Assembly: GCA_031422295.1 (NCBI GenBank)
Contig: JANOQM010000053.1
Location: 124,001-188,000, forward strand
Source: JANOMH01 sp031422295
GTDB taxonomy: Bacteria; Pseudomonadota; Alphaproteobacteria; Rhodobacterales; Rhodobacteraceae
DNA: 64,000 bases
Direction: 5' to 3'
Positions 44,591 through 53,409 of the stretch are shown here, piece by piece. The position numbers and the translations under genes were made by a program. The notes beneath the pieces are model-generated. The model ran no database searches and was not told where the DNA came from. It was given only the letters and a program-made list of their open reading frames with translations. Numbering within the stretch: position 1 is the stretch's first letter; each line of letters begins with the position of its first letter.

Positions 44591-45490
44591 GCCTTGCGCA
44601 GTTTCCAAGGCGGGCACAATTTTCAGATAGGCCGCGATCGCCGCCCGGTCAGCGTCACTTAGTTGCGCGGTATTCTTGACCACTTCGGCCATTTCGCCGC
44701 CAGCCGTGTCAAATTCAGGGGTAAAGCCGGATTTGAGGTATTCGGCAATCTGTCCGGCCTCCCAGGTCAGCCCGCCCGGCGTGATATTCGGGATGCGCCC
44801 CTCGCCAGACGGGTTCGCGGCCCCGCCCAGCCATTGACCACGGGACAACCCGCCGAGCAGATTGCGCGGCGTGTGGCATTCGGCGCAGTGCCCCAAAGCC
44901 TCAACCAGATACCGCCCGCGGGTTTGTTCCGCGGTCAATTCGCCCTGCACAACAAAATCCGACGACCGGAACAACAGTTTCCACAGTCCCACGGCGCGGC
45001 GGATCGAAAATGGAAATCCCACGTCATGCGGCAGGCTGGGGGTGTCAGCGGCGGGCAGGGTGTGCAGATAAGCCACAAGGTCCAGCATGTCCTGCGGATC
45101 AGCCTTGCCATAGGCGTCATAGGGGAAGGCCGGATAGTAATGCGCCCCCTCGGGCGACACGCCGCGCATTGCCGCCGTGACGATCTGCGCATCGGTCCAT
45201 GCACCAATACCGGCGACGGGATCGGGCGAGATATTGGGCGCAAGGAATGTCCCAAAGTCAGAGACGAACCTTTGGCCCCCGGCCAAAACCGGGGTCAGGG
45301 AATAGTCGGCATCAGGGGCCGTGTGGCACGAGGCGCAGCCCGCCACGGCAAAGATTGCCGCACCGCGTAACGGATCACCGGTCAACCCGTCCAATGTGCC
45401 TTCGGGCAGGACATCCGGGGCGCTGAGAACCCATGCAGCCCCCGCCCCCAATGCCGCAAAAATAACCAGCCCACGGAAAATGCGTGCCAT
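44585..45490 (-). CDS. Membrane-anchored diheme cytochrome c
   Basis: 301 residues with an N-terminal membrane helix (FRGLVIFAALGAGAAWVLS) and two CxxCH heme sites: CASCH near residue 52 and CAECH near 200. It resembles the cytochrome subunits of alcohol or gluconate dehydrogenases and stand-alone diheme cytochromes that feed electrons to terminal oxidases. GGGGAGA precedes the ATG at 45490. The neighbouring gene is a cytochrome c' on the same strand 43 bases upstream. Confidence 0.85.
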   Translation of the reverse strand: MARIFRGLVIFAALGAGAAWVLSAPDVLPEGTLDGLTGDPLRGAAIFAVAGCASCHTAPDADYSLTPVLAGGQRFVSDFGTFLAPNISPDPVAGIGAWTDAQIVTAAMRGVSPEGAHYYPAFPYDAYGKADPQDMLDLVAYLHTLPAADTPSLPHDVGFPFSIRRAVGLWKLLFRSSDFVVQGELTAEQTRGRYLVEALGHCAECHTPRNLLGGLSRGQWLGGAANPSGEGRIPNITPGGLTWEAGQIAEYLKSGFTPEFDTAGGEMAEVVKNTAQLSDADRAAIAAYLKIVPALETAQGL

Positions 45491-45533
45491 TTCGCGTGTC
45501 TCCCCATTCGCGCCCGGTCTGGGGCTTTGGGGT

Positions 45534-46004
45534 TTACTCTGGCTTACGATAGGTCTCGTGGCAACTGCCGCAGGCCCCACCCAGCGCCCCCATGGCGCCT
45601 TGCAGGCTGGCCAGATCAACACTGGCGGCGGCTTGCATGGCGGTGGCGGCCGTTCCCAGTGCTGTCGCTTTGACGATCATGTCGTCCATATTGTCCCAAG
45701 CAATCGGCAAAACCCGTGAATCGGCGATGGAAACGCTGTCGGACCCGACCGGCCACCATGTGGACTGATCCACCATGGTCAGTTCAACCAGTTTGTCGGC
45801 GGCAGCCTGTGCGGCAACTGCGTCATAGGCGGTTTGACCCTGCGCCATGCCGCCCAAAACCCCCATCTGTGCGCCATACAATTTCATATGTGCGACGCGG
45901 GTGTCGGTGGCTGTCTGTGGGTCGAGTGCTGCTTGGGCAAAGGCAATACCGGCCACGACAACGGTCAGGGCGGAAACGGTAAATAAACGGATCATCGGGC
46001 GCAT
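45534..46004 (-). CDS. Cytochrome c'-family protein
   Basis: 156 residues: signal peptide (LFTVSALTVVVAGIAFAQA), four-helix bundle, and one heme site CGSCH near the C-terminus (GGACGSCHETYRKPE), the hallmark position for cytochrome c' / c-556. Cytochromes c' bind NO or handle electron transfer. AAGGAGAAA is 9 bases before the ATG. Forms a two-gene minus-strand unit with the diheme cytochrome. Confidence 0.87.
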   Translation of the reverse strand: MRPMIRLFTVSALTVVVAGIAFAQAALDPQTATDTRVAHMKLYGAQMGVLGGMAQGQTAYDAVAAQAAADKLVELTMVDQSTWWPVGSDSVSIADSRVLPIAWDNMDDMIVKATALGTAATAMQAAASVDLASLQGAMGALGGACGSCHETYRKPE

Positions 46005-46102
46005 GGTTAATTTTCTCCTTGGTTCAGACCTGGGGTCAATGCGACGCTAGCTGTGAAAAAGACGAATGCCACTGGGCATTTTTGCAATTTGGGTCACACT
46101 TC

Positions 46103-46966
46103 ATGCACAATAACAATTGGGATGATCTGCGTTTTGTACTGGCAGTGGCCGAAAACGGGTCTGTCAGTGCGGCGGCACGGGTCTTGGGGGTCAATCACGC
46201 CACGGTTTTGCGCCGGATCGCCGCGTTCGAGGCGCATCACAATGCTGTTATTTTTGACCGCACCCAGCAGGGCTACACTGTCCCGCCCGACAAATTGCGC
46301 ATTATCGAGGCAGCGCGAGAGGCGTCACTTGCGTTCGATTCAGTCTCGCGGATGATTCGCGGCAATGGCCCACAGCTGTCGGGTATCGTGCGCATCACCT
46401 CGACCGATACATTTTGCCTGCACGTGCTGCCGCCGATACTGGCGCAGATTCAGGCGCAATCAGACGGGCTGCGCGTTGAGATTATTTCCAACAATGCGCA
46501 TTTGGATCTGGCCCGGCTGAATGCCGATATTTCAGTTCGGCCCGCCAAAAAACTGCCCGATGATCTGCGTGGAGAAACAGCGGCCGAACTGGGATTTGCG
46601 GCCTATCAGTCCCGCACGGATGTTTCGCAGCATTGGCTGGGTTTGCGCGGGGCGCTGACCCGGTCGCCTGCCGCGCTGTGGATGGAGCAGACCGTACCCG
46701 TCGATCAGGTCTTGGGCGGGGCAGACAGTTTTGTGGTGTTACGCGAAATGGCCGCAATGGGCATTGGGCGCACGATCCTGCCGTGCGTGCTGGGTGACGC
46801 TGACCCCAGATTACTGCGGCTTGATTTGACCCCGCCAATGTCTGTGCCGATCTGGGTGGCCAGCCATGCCGATCTGGCCGACGCGCCGCGTTTGCGGACA
46901 TTGCGCGCGCAACTGGCGCAGGCATTGCGCGACCGGGCCGGCGTTTTGGCCGGGCGACCGGTCTAG
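46103..46966 (+). CDS. LysR-family transcriptional regulator
   Basis: 287 residues. Winged helix-turn-helix at residues 1-60 (FVLAVAENGSVSAAARVLGV), then a periplasmic-binding-type effector domain. The N-terminal helix-turn-helix is canonical; the effector part is on the short side. It is divergent from the cytochrome pair, whose start is 99 bases away, so it probably controls them; the ligand is unknown. Confidence 0.88.
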   Translation: MHNNNWDDLRFVLAVAENGSVSAAARVLGVNHATVLRRIAAFEAHHNAVIFDRTQQGYTVPPDKLRIIEAAREASLAFDSVSRMIRGNGPQLSGIVRITSTDTFCLHVLPPILAQIQAQSDGLRVEIISNNAHLDLARLNADISVRPAKKLPDDLRGETAAELGFAAYQSRTDVSQHWLGLRGALTRSPAALWMEQTVPVDQVLGGADSFVVLREMAAMGIGRTILPCVLGDADPRLLRLDLTPPMSVPIWVASHADLADAPRLRTLRAQLAQALRDRAGVLAGRPV

Positions 46967-47499
46967 GTAAACCGCACTTTGCCAATGTACGGCAGGTTGC
47001 GGTTGCGCTGCGCGAAATCAATGCCGTAGCCCACAACGAATTCATCCGGGATGGAAAACCCAATCCATGTCGCCTTGAAATCCACCTCGCGCCGCGACGG
47101 TTTATCGAGCAGGGCGATCGTCCGCAGGCGGGCCGGTTTGCGCGTCTCCAGAAACCGCGTGACATGGCTCAGGGTGTGGCCGGTATCGACGATATCCTCG
47201 ACGACCAGCACATCGCGGCCTTCAATCTTGCCGCGCAAATCCTTGAGGATGCGCACCTCGCGGCTGCTTTCCATACCGTCGCCATAGGACGACACTTCCA
47301 GAAAATCGACCTCGACTGGCAGGTCAAGCTCGCGCACCAGATCGGCAATAAACACGAATGACCCGCGCAGCAGGCCAACCACCACCAACTTATCGGTGCC
47401 TGCGAACTCGATGCTGATGTCGCGGGCCAAAGCCTCGACCCGGGCGGCAATCGCCTTGGCACTGATCAGTTGATCAATCACATAGGGCCGGTCTGTCAT
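46963..47499 (-). CDS. hpt: Hypoxanthine phosphoribosyltransferase
   Basis: Purine salvage: hypoxanthine or guanine plus PRPP to IMP or GMP. The protein is 178 residues with the PRPP-binding motif VLVVEDIVDTGHTL near residue 98 and the substrate loop KPSRREVDFKATWIGF. Ends four bases inside the LysR gene on the other strand (tail-to-tail overlap). Confidence 0.95.
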   Translation of the reverse strand: MTDRPYVIDQLISAKAIAARVEALARDISIEFAGTDKLVVVGLLRGSFVFIADLVRELDLPVEVDFLEVSSYGDGMESSREVRILKDLRGKIEGRDVLVVEDIVDTGHTLSHVTRFLETRKPARLRTIALLDKPSRREVDFKATWIGFSIPDEFVVGYGIDFAQRNRNLPYIGKVRFT

Positions 47500-47589
47500 A
47501 GGTCACCATTGGTTAAACGCATCCTTGATCCCCTATAGCCGGACAGGGTATTTGGCGATAGTCTTGGGTCATTCAAAGGGGAGATTACG

Positions 47590-48525
47590 ATGTTCCGCTT
47601 GATTTTATTAGCAATGTTGCTGGCCGTTGCGGCTATTTCACCAGCCACAGCGCAATCGGAAACCGACGTGATTGCCGCGCGGGATCAGTTCATCGACGGC
47701 CAGCATGCGCTGGCGCTGCGCATCTTGTTGCCTGCAGCCGATGCTGGCAACGCGATGGCGCAAAACCTTGTCGCCGATGCCTATGCGTCGGGGTTGGGCG
47801 GGTTGCCGGTCGATCCGGCGCAGGCTTTGACCTACATGCGCCTCTCGGCGGAACAGAATTACCCCCGCGCCCATGCCAATCTGGGGCTGATGCATTACTA
47901 CGGCATGCCCGGCCTAGACCCCGATAAGGTGGTCGCGCGGACCTATTTCGAATCCGCGCTCGACATGGGCGAAACCGGGATGATCGCGCTGCTGGCCTCG
48001 ATGTGGCTGAGCGGCGAGGGCGGTCCTGCCAGTGTGACGCGGGGTATGGCGCTGCTGCAATTTGGTGTGCAGCAGAACGATCCTAAATCGCTGCATCTGC
48101 TGGGCCTTGTTTATAACGACGGGATTTATGTTCCGGCCAATCCGGAACTGGCCCGCAACCTGATCCGGCGAGCCGCCGATCTGGGTATTGTCAACGCCAT
48201 GCTGGATTACGGGCAAATGCTGGAACTGGGCCTTGGCGGAAACGTCGATCTGCTGCAGGCCGTGGATCAATACCGCGGCGCGGTTGATCAGGGCAACCTT
48301 GAGGCGGCGATGCGCGCGTCAGCGATCATTCTGGGCGATAGCCAGAAATTCCCGGATTTTGTCGAGGCGCTGGTGCTGTGCTTTTGGGCGCGGGATCGGG
48401 CAACCGGCACGCAGGCGGTTGAATATCGCCGGATTTGCGAACAAACCCAAACCCATTTCAATTTCATGGGGGTGAATTTTGCCAATGAAAGATTGTTGGA
48501 AATGACCGCGGCTGAAAGCGACTGA
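47590..48525 (+). CDS. Sel1-repeat (TPR-like) periplasmic protein
   Basis: 311 residues with a signal peptide (LILLAMLLAVAAISPATAQ) and Sel1-type repeats from about residue 40 to 250, e.g. AEQNYPRAHANLGLMHYYG and AADLGIVNAMLDYGQMLELG. Such proteins act as adaptors in the envelope; the target cannot be deduced. GGGGAGA precedes the ATG. No operon partner. Confidence 0.85.
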   Translation: MFRLILLAMLLAVAAISPATAQSETDVIAARDQFIDGQHALALRILLPAADAGNAMAQNLVADAYASGLGGLPVDPAQALTYMRLSAEQNYPRAHANLGLMHYYGMPGLDPDKVVARTYFESALDMGETGMIALLASMWLSGEGGPASVTRGMALLQFGVQQNDPKSLHLLGLVYNDGIYVPANPELARNLIRRAADLGIVNAMLDYGQMLELGLGGNVDLLQAVDQYRGAVDQGNLEAAMRASAIILGDSQKFPDFVEALVLCFWARDRATGTQAVEYRRICEQTQTHFNFMGVNFANERLLEMTAAESD

Positions 48526-48601
48526 AGCGCTGATTTGTCCCCTTGAACTTGGAACCCGCCTGACCGACATGACAGTCAATTGTCAGCGATAAAGGCCGCC
48601 C

Positions 48602-49045
48602 ATGTCGATCCATTCCGAAACCCGGATCCTGCCCTATACGGCGGCCCAGATGTATGCGCTTGTAGCCGATGTTGCGAATTACCCCAAGTTTCTGCCCTGG
48701 ACTGTCGCCGCCCGCATCCGTGAGACAACAGATATGGGGGATCGTCAGGTGATGCTGGCCGATCTGGTGATTTCGTTCAAAGTGTTCCGTGAAAGGTTTG
48801 GCAGCAAGGTCACGCTATGGCCTGTTCAGCAGCAGATCGACACCGAATATCTGGATGGCCCGTTCAGCCATATGCAAAGCCGTTGGAACTTTGCCGATGT
48901 TGAAGGTGGCTGCGAAGTGCAGTTCTATGTCGATTTCGAATTTCGTAACCGTTTGTTGCAAGGCGCTGCCGGGTTGTTTTTCAACGAAGCAATGCAGCGC
49001 GTGGTCCGGTCGTTTGAACGGCGGGCCAAAGAACTGCACGGCTAG
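48602..49045 (+). CDS. COQ10/RatA-type START-domain protein
   Basis: 147 residues of the polyketide-cyclase/COQ10 fold: ILPYTAAQMYALVADVANYPKFLPW at the start (given as ILPYTAAQM, ALVADV, YPKFLPW), the central SRWNFADV strand and a C-terminal helix with FNEAMQRVVRSFERRA. It likely binds ubiquinone and assists respiration; the RatA ribosome-antitoxin name in databases is historical. Its stop overlaps pncC on the other strand by 4 bases. Confidence 0.9.
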   Translation: MSIHSETRILPYTAAQMYALVADVANYPKFLPWTVAARIRETTDMGDRQVMLADLVISFKVFRERFGSKVTLWPVQQQIDTEYLDGPFSHMQSRWNFADVEGGCEVQFYVDFEFRNRLLQGAAGLFFNEAMQRVVRSFERRAKELHG

Positions 49046-49512
49046 CTTGCGACAGCTTTTAACAACATGCCCAGCGCATATTGCACCGCAGCTGCGCGCA
49101 CTTTGTCCCGGCCCATCGCCCCAAATTCGACCGTTTGGGTACTCACTTCGTCGCCGGTCGCCACCCCGAAACAAACCCGCCCTTCGGGTTTGAAATCTGA
49201 ACCGCCCGGCCCGGCGATGCCGGTGATTGCAACAGCAATCTGGGCGTCAGATTGGCGAATGGCCCCTTGCGCCATTTCAGCCGCTACCTGTTCGGACACG
49301 GCACCAAAGCGGTCCAGCGTTGCGGGCAACACCCCCAGCATCGCCACTTTGGCGGCGTTGGTATAGGTCACGAACCCCCGGTCAAAAACCGCCGATGATC
49401 CGGCAATGGCGGTGATCGCGGCGGCCACCAGACCCCCAGTGCAGCTTTCTGCTGTGGCGAGCAGCACGCCTTTGGCCTGTGCCTGCTCCAAAAGTGTCGC
49501 GGCAAGTGTCAC
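49042..49512 (-). CDS. pncC: Nicotinamide-nucleotide amidohydrolase (CinA C-terminal type)
   Basis: Hydrolyses NMN to nicotinate mononucleotide in pyridine nucleotide recycling. 156 residues, stand-alone CinA_C domain: ATAESCTGGLVAAAIT with active-site Ser/Thr, and TGIAGPGGSD. Coupled to pgpA by a 4-base overlap (GTGA or ATGA at 49509-49512). Confidence 0.93.
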   Translation of the reverse strand: MTLAATLLEQAQAKGVLLATAESCTGGLVAAAITAIAGSSAVFDRGFVTYTNAAKVAMLGVLPATLDRFGAVSEQVAAEMAQGAIRQSDAQIAVAITGIAGPGGSDFKPEGRVCFGVATGDEVSTQTVEFGAMGRDKVRAAAVQYALGMLLKAVAS

Positions 49513-49997
49513 TGCATCAACCCATGGCTGATGCCTGCAAAAACCACGGTGCCAAGCGCTGCAAACACCCCCGCGATCACATCATCCAGCATCACCCCCA
49601 GCGCATCGCCGCGCCGGTCGGCCCAGCCGATTGGCCCCGGTTTCCAGATATCAAACAGCCGGAACAGCAGGAACCCCGCGACCCAGCCGGGCCAAAGTGC
49701 GGTGATCGGCGCGCCGGCGAAATAGGCACCAAAGGCCACCGGCAGCAGGGCGATCCACTGCCCTGCCACTTCGTCAATCACCACTTCGGACGGGTCTTTG
49801 TCGGACTGGCCGCCGATCTGTTGGCCAATGGTCCAAACCCCTGAAACCGTTAAACAAATCGCGGAAATAAGCAAAAACCACGGCCCACCGATGATCCAGA
49901 TCAGCAGCGCCACGGGCAGGGCGGCCAGCGACCCCCAGGTGCCGGGGGCAGGGCGCAGCAGGCCGACATACAGGAATGTATTGAATGCCCGGATCAT
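49509..49997 (-). CDS. pgpA: Phosphatidylglycerophosphatase A
   Basis: Dephosphorylates phosphatidylglycerol phosphate at the inner membrane. 162 residues; family blocks LRPAPGTWGSLAALPVA, EVVIDEVAGQWIALL and FRLFDIWKPGPIGWAD, DVIAGVFAAL, with the conserved Asp and Glu residues. Overlaps ispDF by 4 bases and pncC by 4 bases. Confidence 0.94.
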   Translation of the reverse strand: MIRAFNTFLYVGLLRPAPGTWGSLAALPVALLIWIIGGPWFLLISAICLTVSGVWTIGQQIGGQSDKDPSEVVIDEVAGQWIALLPVAFGAYFAGAPITALWPGWVAGFLLFRLFDIWKPGPIGWADRRGDALGVMLDDVIAGVFAALGTVVFAGISHGLMQ

Positions 49998-51127
49998 GAT
50001 TTCACCAGCGTTGCGGTGGCCATTGCTGCAATCCCTTCGCCTCGCCCGGTAAAGCCGAGTTTTTCAGACGTGGTGGCTTTGACGCTGACGCGGGCCGGAT
50101 CAATGCCCAATATCCGCGCCATTTCAGCGCGCATCGCCGCTGCATGCGGCCCGATCTTGGGTAATTCGCAGATCAGAGTGCAGTCGACATGGGTCAGGGT
50201 GAAACCCTGATCACGGGTCATCTGCATTGCATGGGTCAGAAAGATATGGCTGGGCGCGCCTTTCCACTGCGGGTCAGAGGGCGGGAAATGCTGGCCGATA
50301 TCGCCCGCCGCCAGCGCGCCGTAGATTGCATCGGTGACCGCATGCATGCCGACATCAGAATCGGAATGGCCGTTCAGGCCTTGGGCAAACGGAATTTGAA
50401 CACCACACAGCCAGACATGATCGCCCGCGACAAATTGATGCACGTCAAACCCGTTACCGACCCGGATATCCATCTGCCGCCTCATCAATTGTTCGGCGCG
50501 GGCAAAGTCGGCCTCGCGCGTGATTTTCAGGTTATCTTCGTCGCCCGGCACAATCGCAACCTCAATCCCGGCGGCGCGGGCCACCGCGACATCATCGGCG
50601 GCGTCACCACTGTAGGCGCGGTGAGCTGCCAGAATATCGGCCAGCCAGAACCCTTGCGGGGTCTGCGCCCGAAACAGCCCGTCGCGCCCTTGGGTTCCGG
50701 TCACCAGACCTGACACCCCATGCCACAAAGCATCGGTGATCGCCACAGCGGGGGCGGCGGCGCGGGCGGTTTGAAGTGCGGCCAAAACCTGGTCGATCAG
50801 GGCGGTCGACACCAAAGGCCGCGCCGCATCATGGATCAGGACCACATCAACCTGTCCCTCTAAGGCGATCAGCCCGGCAAGGACCGAACTGGCGCGGGTC
50901 GCGCCGCCATGCACAATCTGCGCCGCAGGGTCACGCGGCCATAGCGGCCCTGCGATATCAGCCGGATGCAGCACAAACACCAGATTGCTGACGGCCGGAT
51001 GGCCCGCGAAGGCCCGCAGCGCACGTTCGGCAACCGACTGGCCTGACAGGCCGCGCCATTGCTTTGGCACGGGCCCGCCAACGCGGGTGCCCCGTCCTGC
51101 CGCCACAATGATCGCACCAACCCGCAT
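49994..51127 (-). CDS. ispDF: Bifunctional IspD/IspF
   Basis: Third and fifth steps of the MEP pathway in one protein of 377 residues. IspD part (1-220): AIIVAAGRGTRVGG nucleotide-binding loop and VLIHDAARPLVS. IspF part (221-377): RVGNGFDVHQF with metal ligands Asp-x-His, GLNGHSDSDVGMHAVTD, and DIGQHFPP. Fusion is usual in alphaproteobacteria. First gene of the minus-strand run with pgpA and pncC. Confidence 0.96.
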   Translation of the reverse strand: MRVGAIIVAAGRGTRVGGPVPKQWRGLSGQSVAERALRAFAGHPAVSNLVFVLHPADIAGPLWPRDPAAQIVHGGATRASSVLAGLIALEGQVDVVLIHDAARPLVSTALIDQVLAALQTARAAAPAVAITDALWHGVSGLVTGTQGRDGLFRAQTPQGFWLADILAAHRAYSGDAADDVAVARAAGIEVAIVPGDEDNLKITREADFARAEQLMRRQMDIRVGNGFDVHQFVAGDHVWLCGVQIPFAQGLNGHSDSDVGMHAVTDAIYGALAAGDIGQHFPPSDPQWKGAPSHIFLTHAMQMTRDQGFTLTHVDCTLICELPKIGPHAAAMRAEMARILGIDPARVSVKATTSEKLGFTGRGEGIAAMATATLVKS

Positions 51128-51325
51128 CCTGCCTCCTGACGTGTTGGGCCTTTCCTAATCATTGGCACGCCTGCGTGCAATTACGGCGTTTAAGCGGTGG
51201 GCAATGCCTAAAAACCGGGCAAAGCTGGTCTGGCGGGTAAAACTACACCGGCCAACATTGTAACCGGCTGGGTGGCGGGTTAGATCGGAAGTATTCGCAC
51301 AAAAATAAGGCAGACGTCCATTCAA

Positions 51326-52321
51326 GTGGCACTTATACCAAGCCTATCCATCGGGGATGTAACTTTGGGCCCACCTGTGGCCCTGTCGCCGTTGGCTGGA
51401 ATCACTGATTTGCCGTTCCGGCAAGTTGTGCAGCGCTTTGGTGCGGGCTGGGTGGTGTCCGAAATGGTGGCCAGCCAAGAGATGGTGCAGGCCAAGCCGG
51501 GGGTGCGCGAAAAGGCCGAACTGGGGTTTGATCAGGCCAATACCGCCGTGCAGATTGCCGGGCGCGAGGCCTATTGGATGGCCGAGGCTGCCCGTCTGGT
51601 CGAGGCGAACGGTGCGCGAATGATTGATATCAATATGGGTTGCCCGGCCAAAAAGGTGACAAACGGCTATTCCGGGTCGGCTTTGCTGAAAGACCCCGAT
51701 CATGCCCTGACATTGATTGCTGCGGTGGTGAATGCGGTCAAGGTGCCGGTCACGCTGAAAACCCGGCTGGGTTGGGATGATGCCTGCCTGAATGCCGCTG
51801 ATGTGGCGCGGCGTGCCGAACAGGCCGGGATCAGGATGGTCACGATCCATGGCCGGACGCGGTGCCAGTTTTACAAAGGCGCTGCCGATTGGGATGCGAT
51901 CCGCGCGATCAAGGATGCCGTGTCGATTCCGGTGATTGCGAATGGAGATATTGTCGATGCCGCAACCGCGCGGACGGCGCTGGCGCGGTCGGGCGCTGAT
52001 GGCGTGATGATCGGGCGGGGGGCACAGGGGCGGCCTTGGGTTTTGGCGCAGGTGGCGCATGAATTATACGGCAGCCCTGCACCGCTGGTGCCCGATCGGG
52101 CCGGATTTATCGATATGGTCTGCGGCCATTACACAGCGATGCTGGGGTTTTATGGCAGCACGTTGGGCGTTCGGACCGCGCGCAAACATCTGGGCTGGTA
52201 TATGGACACCGTGCAAACCCCTGCACCATTGCGCCAGCGGGTGCTGACGGAAACTGACCCTGCATTGGTGCTGCGCCTGCTGGCCGATGCCCTGACCCAA
52301 CCACAAGGCATTGCGGCATGA
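51326..52321 (+). CDS. dusB: tRNA-dihydrouridine synthase (DusB/NifR3 type)
   Basis: FMN-dependent reduction of uridines in tRNA. 331 residues with the TIM-barrel: LSPLAGITDLPFRQ, MGCPAKKVTNGYSGSAL with the catalytic Cys, and TIHGRTRCQFYKGAADW. Start is GTG 51326. As in Rhodobacter, where it is called nifR3, it is the first gene of the ntrB-ntrC operon and overlaps ntrB by ATGA. Confidence 0.93.
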   Translation: MALIPSLSIGDVTLGPPVALSPLAGITDLPFRQVVQRFGAGWVVSEMVASQEMVQAKPGVREKAELGFDQANTAVQIAGREAYWMAEAARLVEANGARMIDINMGCPAKKVTNGYSGSALLKDPDHALTLIAAVVNAVKVPVTLKTRLGWDDACLNAADVARRAEQAGIRMVTIHGRTRCQFYKGAADWDAIRAIKDAVSIPVIANGDIVDAATARTALARSGADGVMIGRGAQGRPWVLAQVAHELYGSPAPLVPDRAGFIDMVCGHYTAMLGFYGSTLGVRTARKHLGWYMDTVQTPAPLRQRVLTETDPALVLRLLADALTQPQGIAA

Positions 52322-53409
52322 TCCTGGATACCGCGCTGTGGAATTCCCTGCCGGTTCCCGCCCTGCTGTTGGCCCGGGATGATACGATTGCGCAGATCAA
52401 CCCGGCTGCGGAATTATTCCTGAATCTGTCGGCCCGCGCCCTGACCGGCGCCCCGCTATGGGACAAGGTGATGATTGATGCGCCGCTTGAAGCGGCCTTT
52501 GCCAAGGCGCGCGGGCAGGGGTCGTCGCTGTTTGTCAATGATGTTGATGTTGGCAGCGGTGAACGCGCGCCGATGCAATGCAATATCCAGTTTGCCCCGC
52601 TGCAAGGCACCGAGGGGCTGATGCTGATGATGATATCACCGCGCGAAATTGCCAGCCGGATGACGCAGAACGCAAGTTCGCACAAAGCCGCCAAATCGGC
52701 AATCGGCATGGCTGAAATGCTGGCGCATGAGATCAAGAACCCGCTGGCTGGCATCACCGGCGCGGCGCAGTTGATTTCGATGTCGCTGACCGGACCCGAT
52801 CTGGAACTGACTGATCTGATCGTCGAGGAATCCCGCCGCATCGTAAAACTGCTCGAACAGGTCGAACAATTCGGCAATCTGCGGCCCCCGGCCCTGAAAC
52901 CCGTGAATATTCATGATGTGCTGGACCGCGCGCGCCAATCCGCCGCTGTCGGATTCGGCGCGCATATGCTGTTTATCGAAGATTACGATCCGTCCTTGCC
53001 CCGCGCCATGGCCGACAGTGACCAGTTGTTGCAGGTCTTCCTAAACTTGCTGAAAAATGCGTCCGAGGCGGGCAGGGCGGGCGGGTCAATCCGGCTGCAT
53101 ACGTTTTACGAACCATCGCTGCGGGTCCGGCGCGATGACGGGACTTTGGCACGGTTGCCGTTGCAGATAGAGGTCATTGATGATGGCCCCGGCCTGCCAC
53201 CTGCGATTGCGGCGGATGTGTTCGAGCCGTTTGTCAGTGGCCGCGAAAACGGCACCGGGCTGGGTCTGGCACTGGTATCCAAGTTGATCGGTGATGCAGG
53301 CGGTTGGATATCGGTGGATTCGGTGCCGGGCCGGACGGTATTTCGGGTGTCGTTACCCTTGGCCCCAAAAGGGTCTGAGGATCTGGATTTAGAGAACGGA
53401 GTGATCTGA
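52318..53409 (+). CDS. ntrB: Nitrogen-sensor histidine kinase NtrB
   Basis: Cytosolic kinase that phosphorylates NtrC when PII signals nitrogen limitation. 363 residues: PAS domain (about 1-110), dimerisation helix with phosphoacceptor H137 in LAHEIKNPLAGI, ATPase with N box LKNASEA, and DDGPGL and NGTGLGLAL. Also called glnL. It ends with TGATG overlapping ntrC by one base. Confidence 0.95.
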   Translation: MILDTALWNSLPVPALLLARDDTIAQINPAAELFLNLSARALTGAPLWDKVMIDAPLEAAFAKARGQGSSLFVNDVDVGSGERAPMQCNIQFAPLQGTEGLMLMMISPREIASRMTQNASSHKAAKSAIGMAEMLAHEIKNPLAGITGAAQLISMSLTGPDLELTDLIVEESRRIVKLLEQVEQFGNLRPPALKPVNIHDVLDRARQSAAVGFGAHMLFIEDYDPSLPRAMADSDQLLQVFLNLLKNASEAGRAGGSIRLHTFYEPSLRVRRDDGTLARLPLQIEVIDDGPGLPPAIAADVFEPFVSGRENGTGLGLALVSKLIGDAGGWISVDSVPGRTVFRVSLPLAPKGSEDLDLENGVI

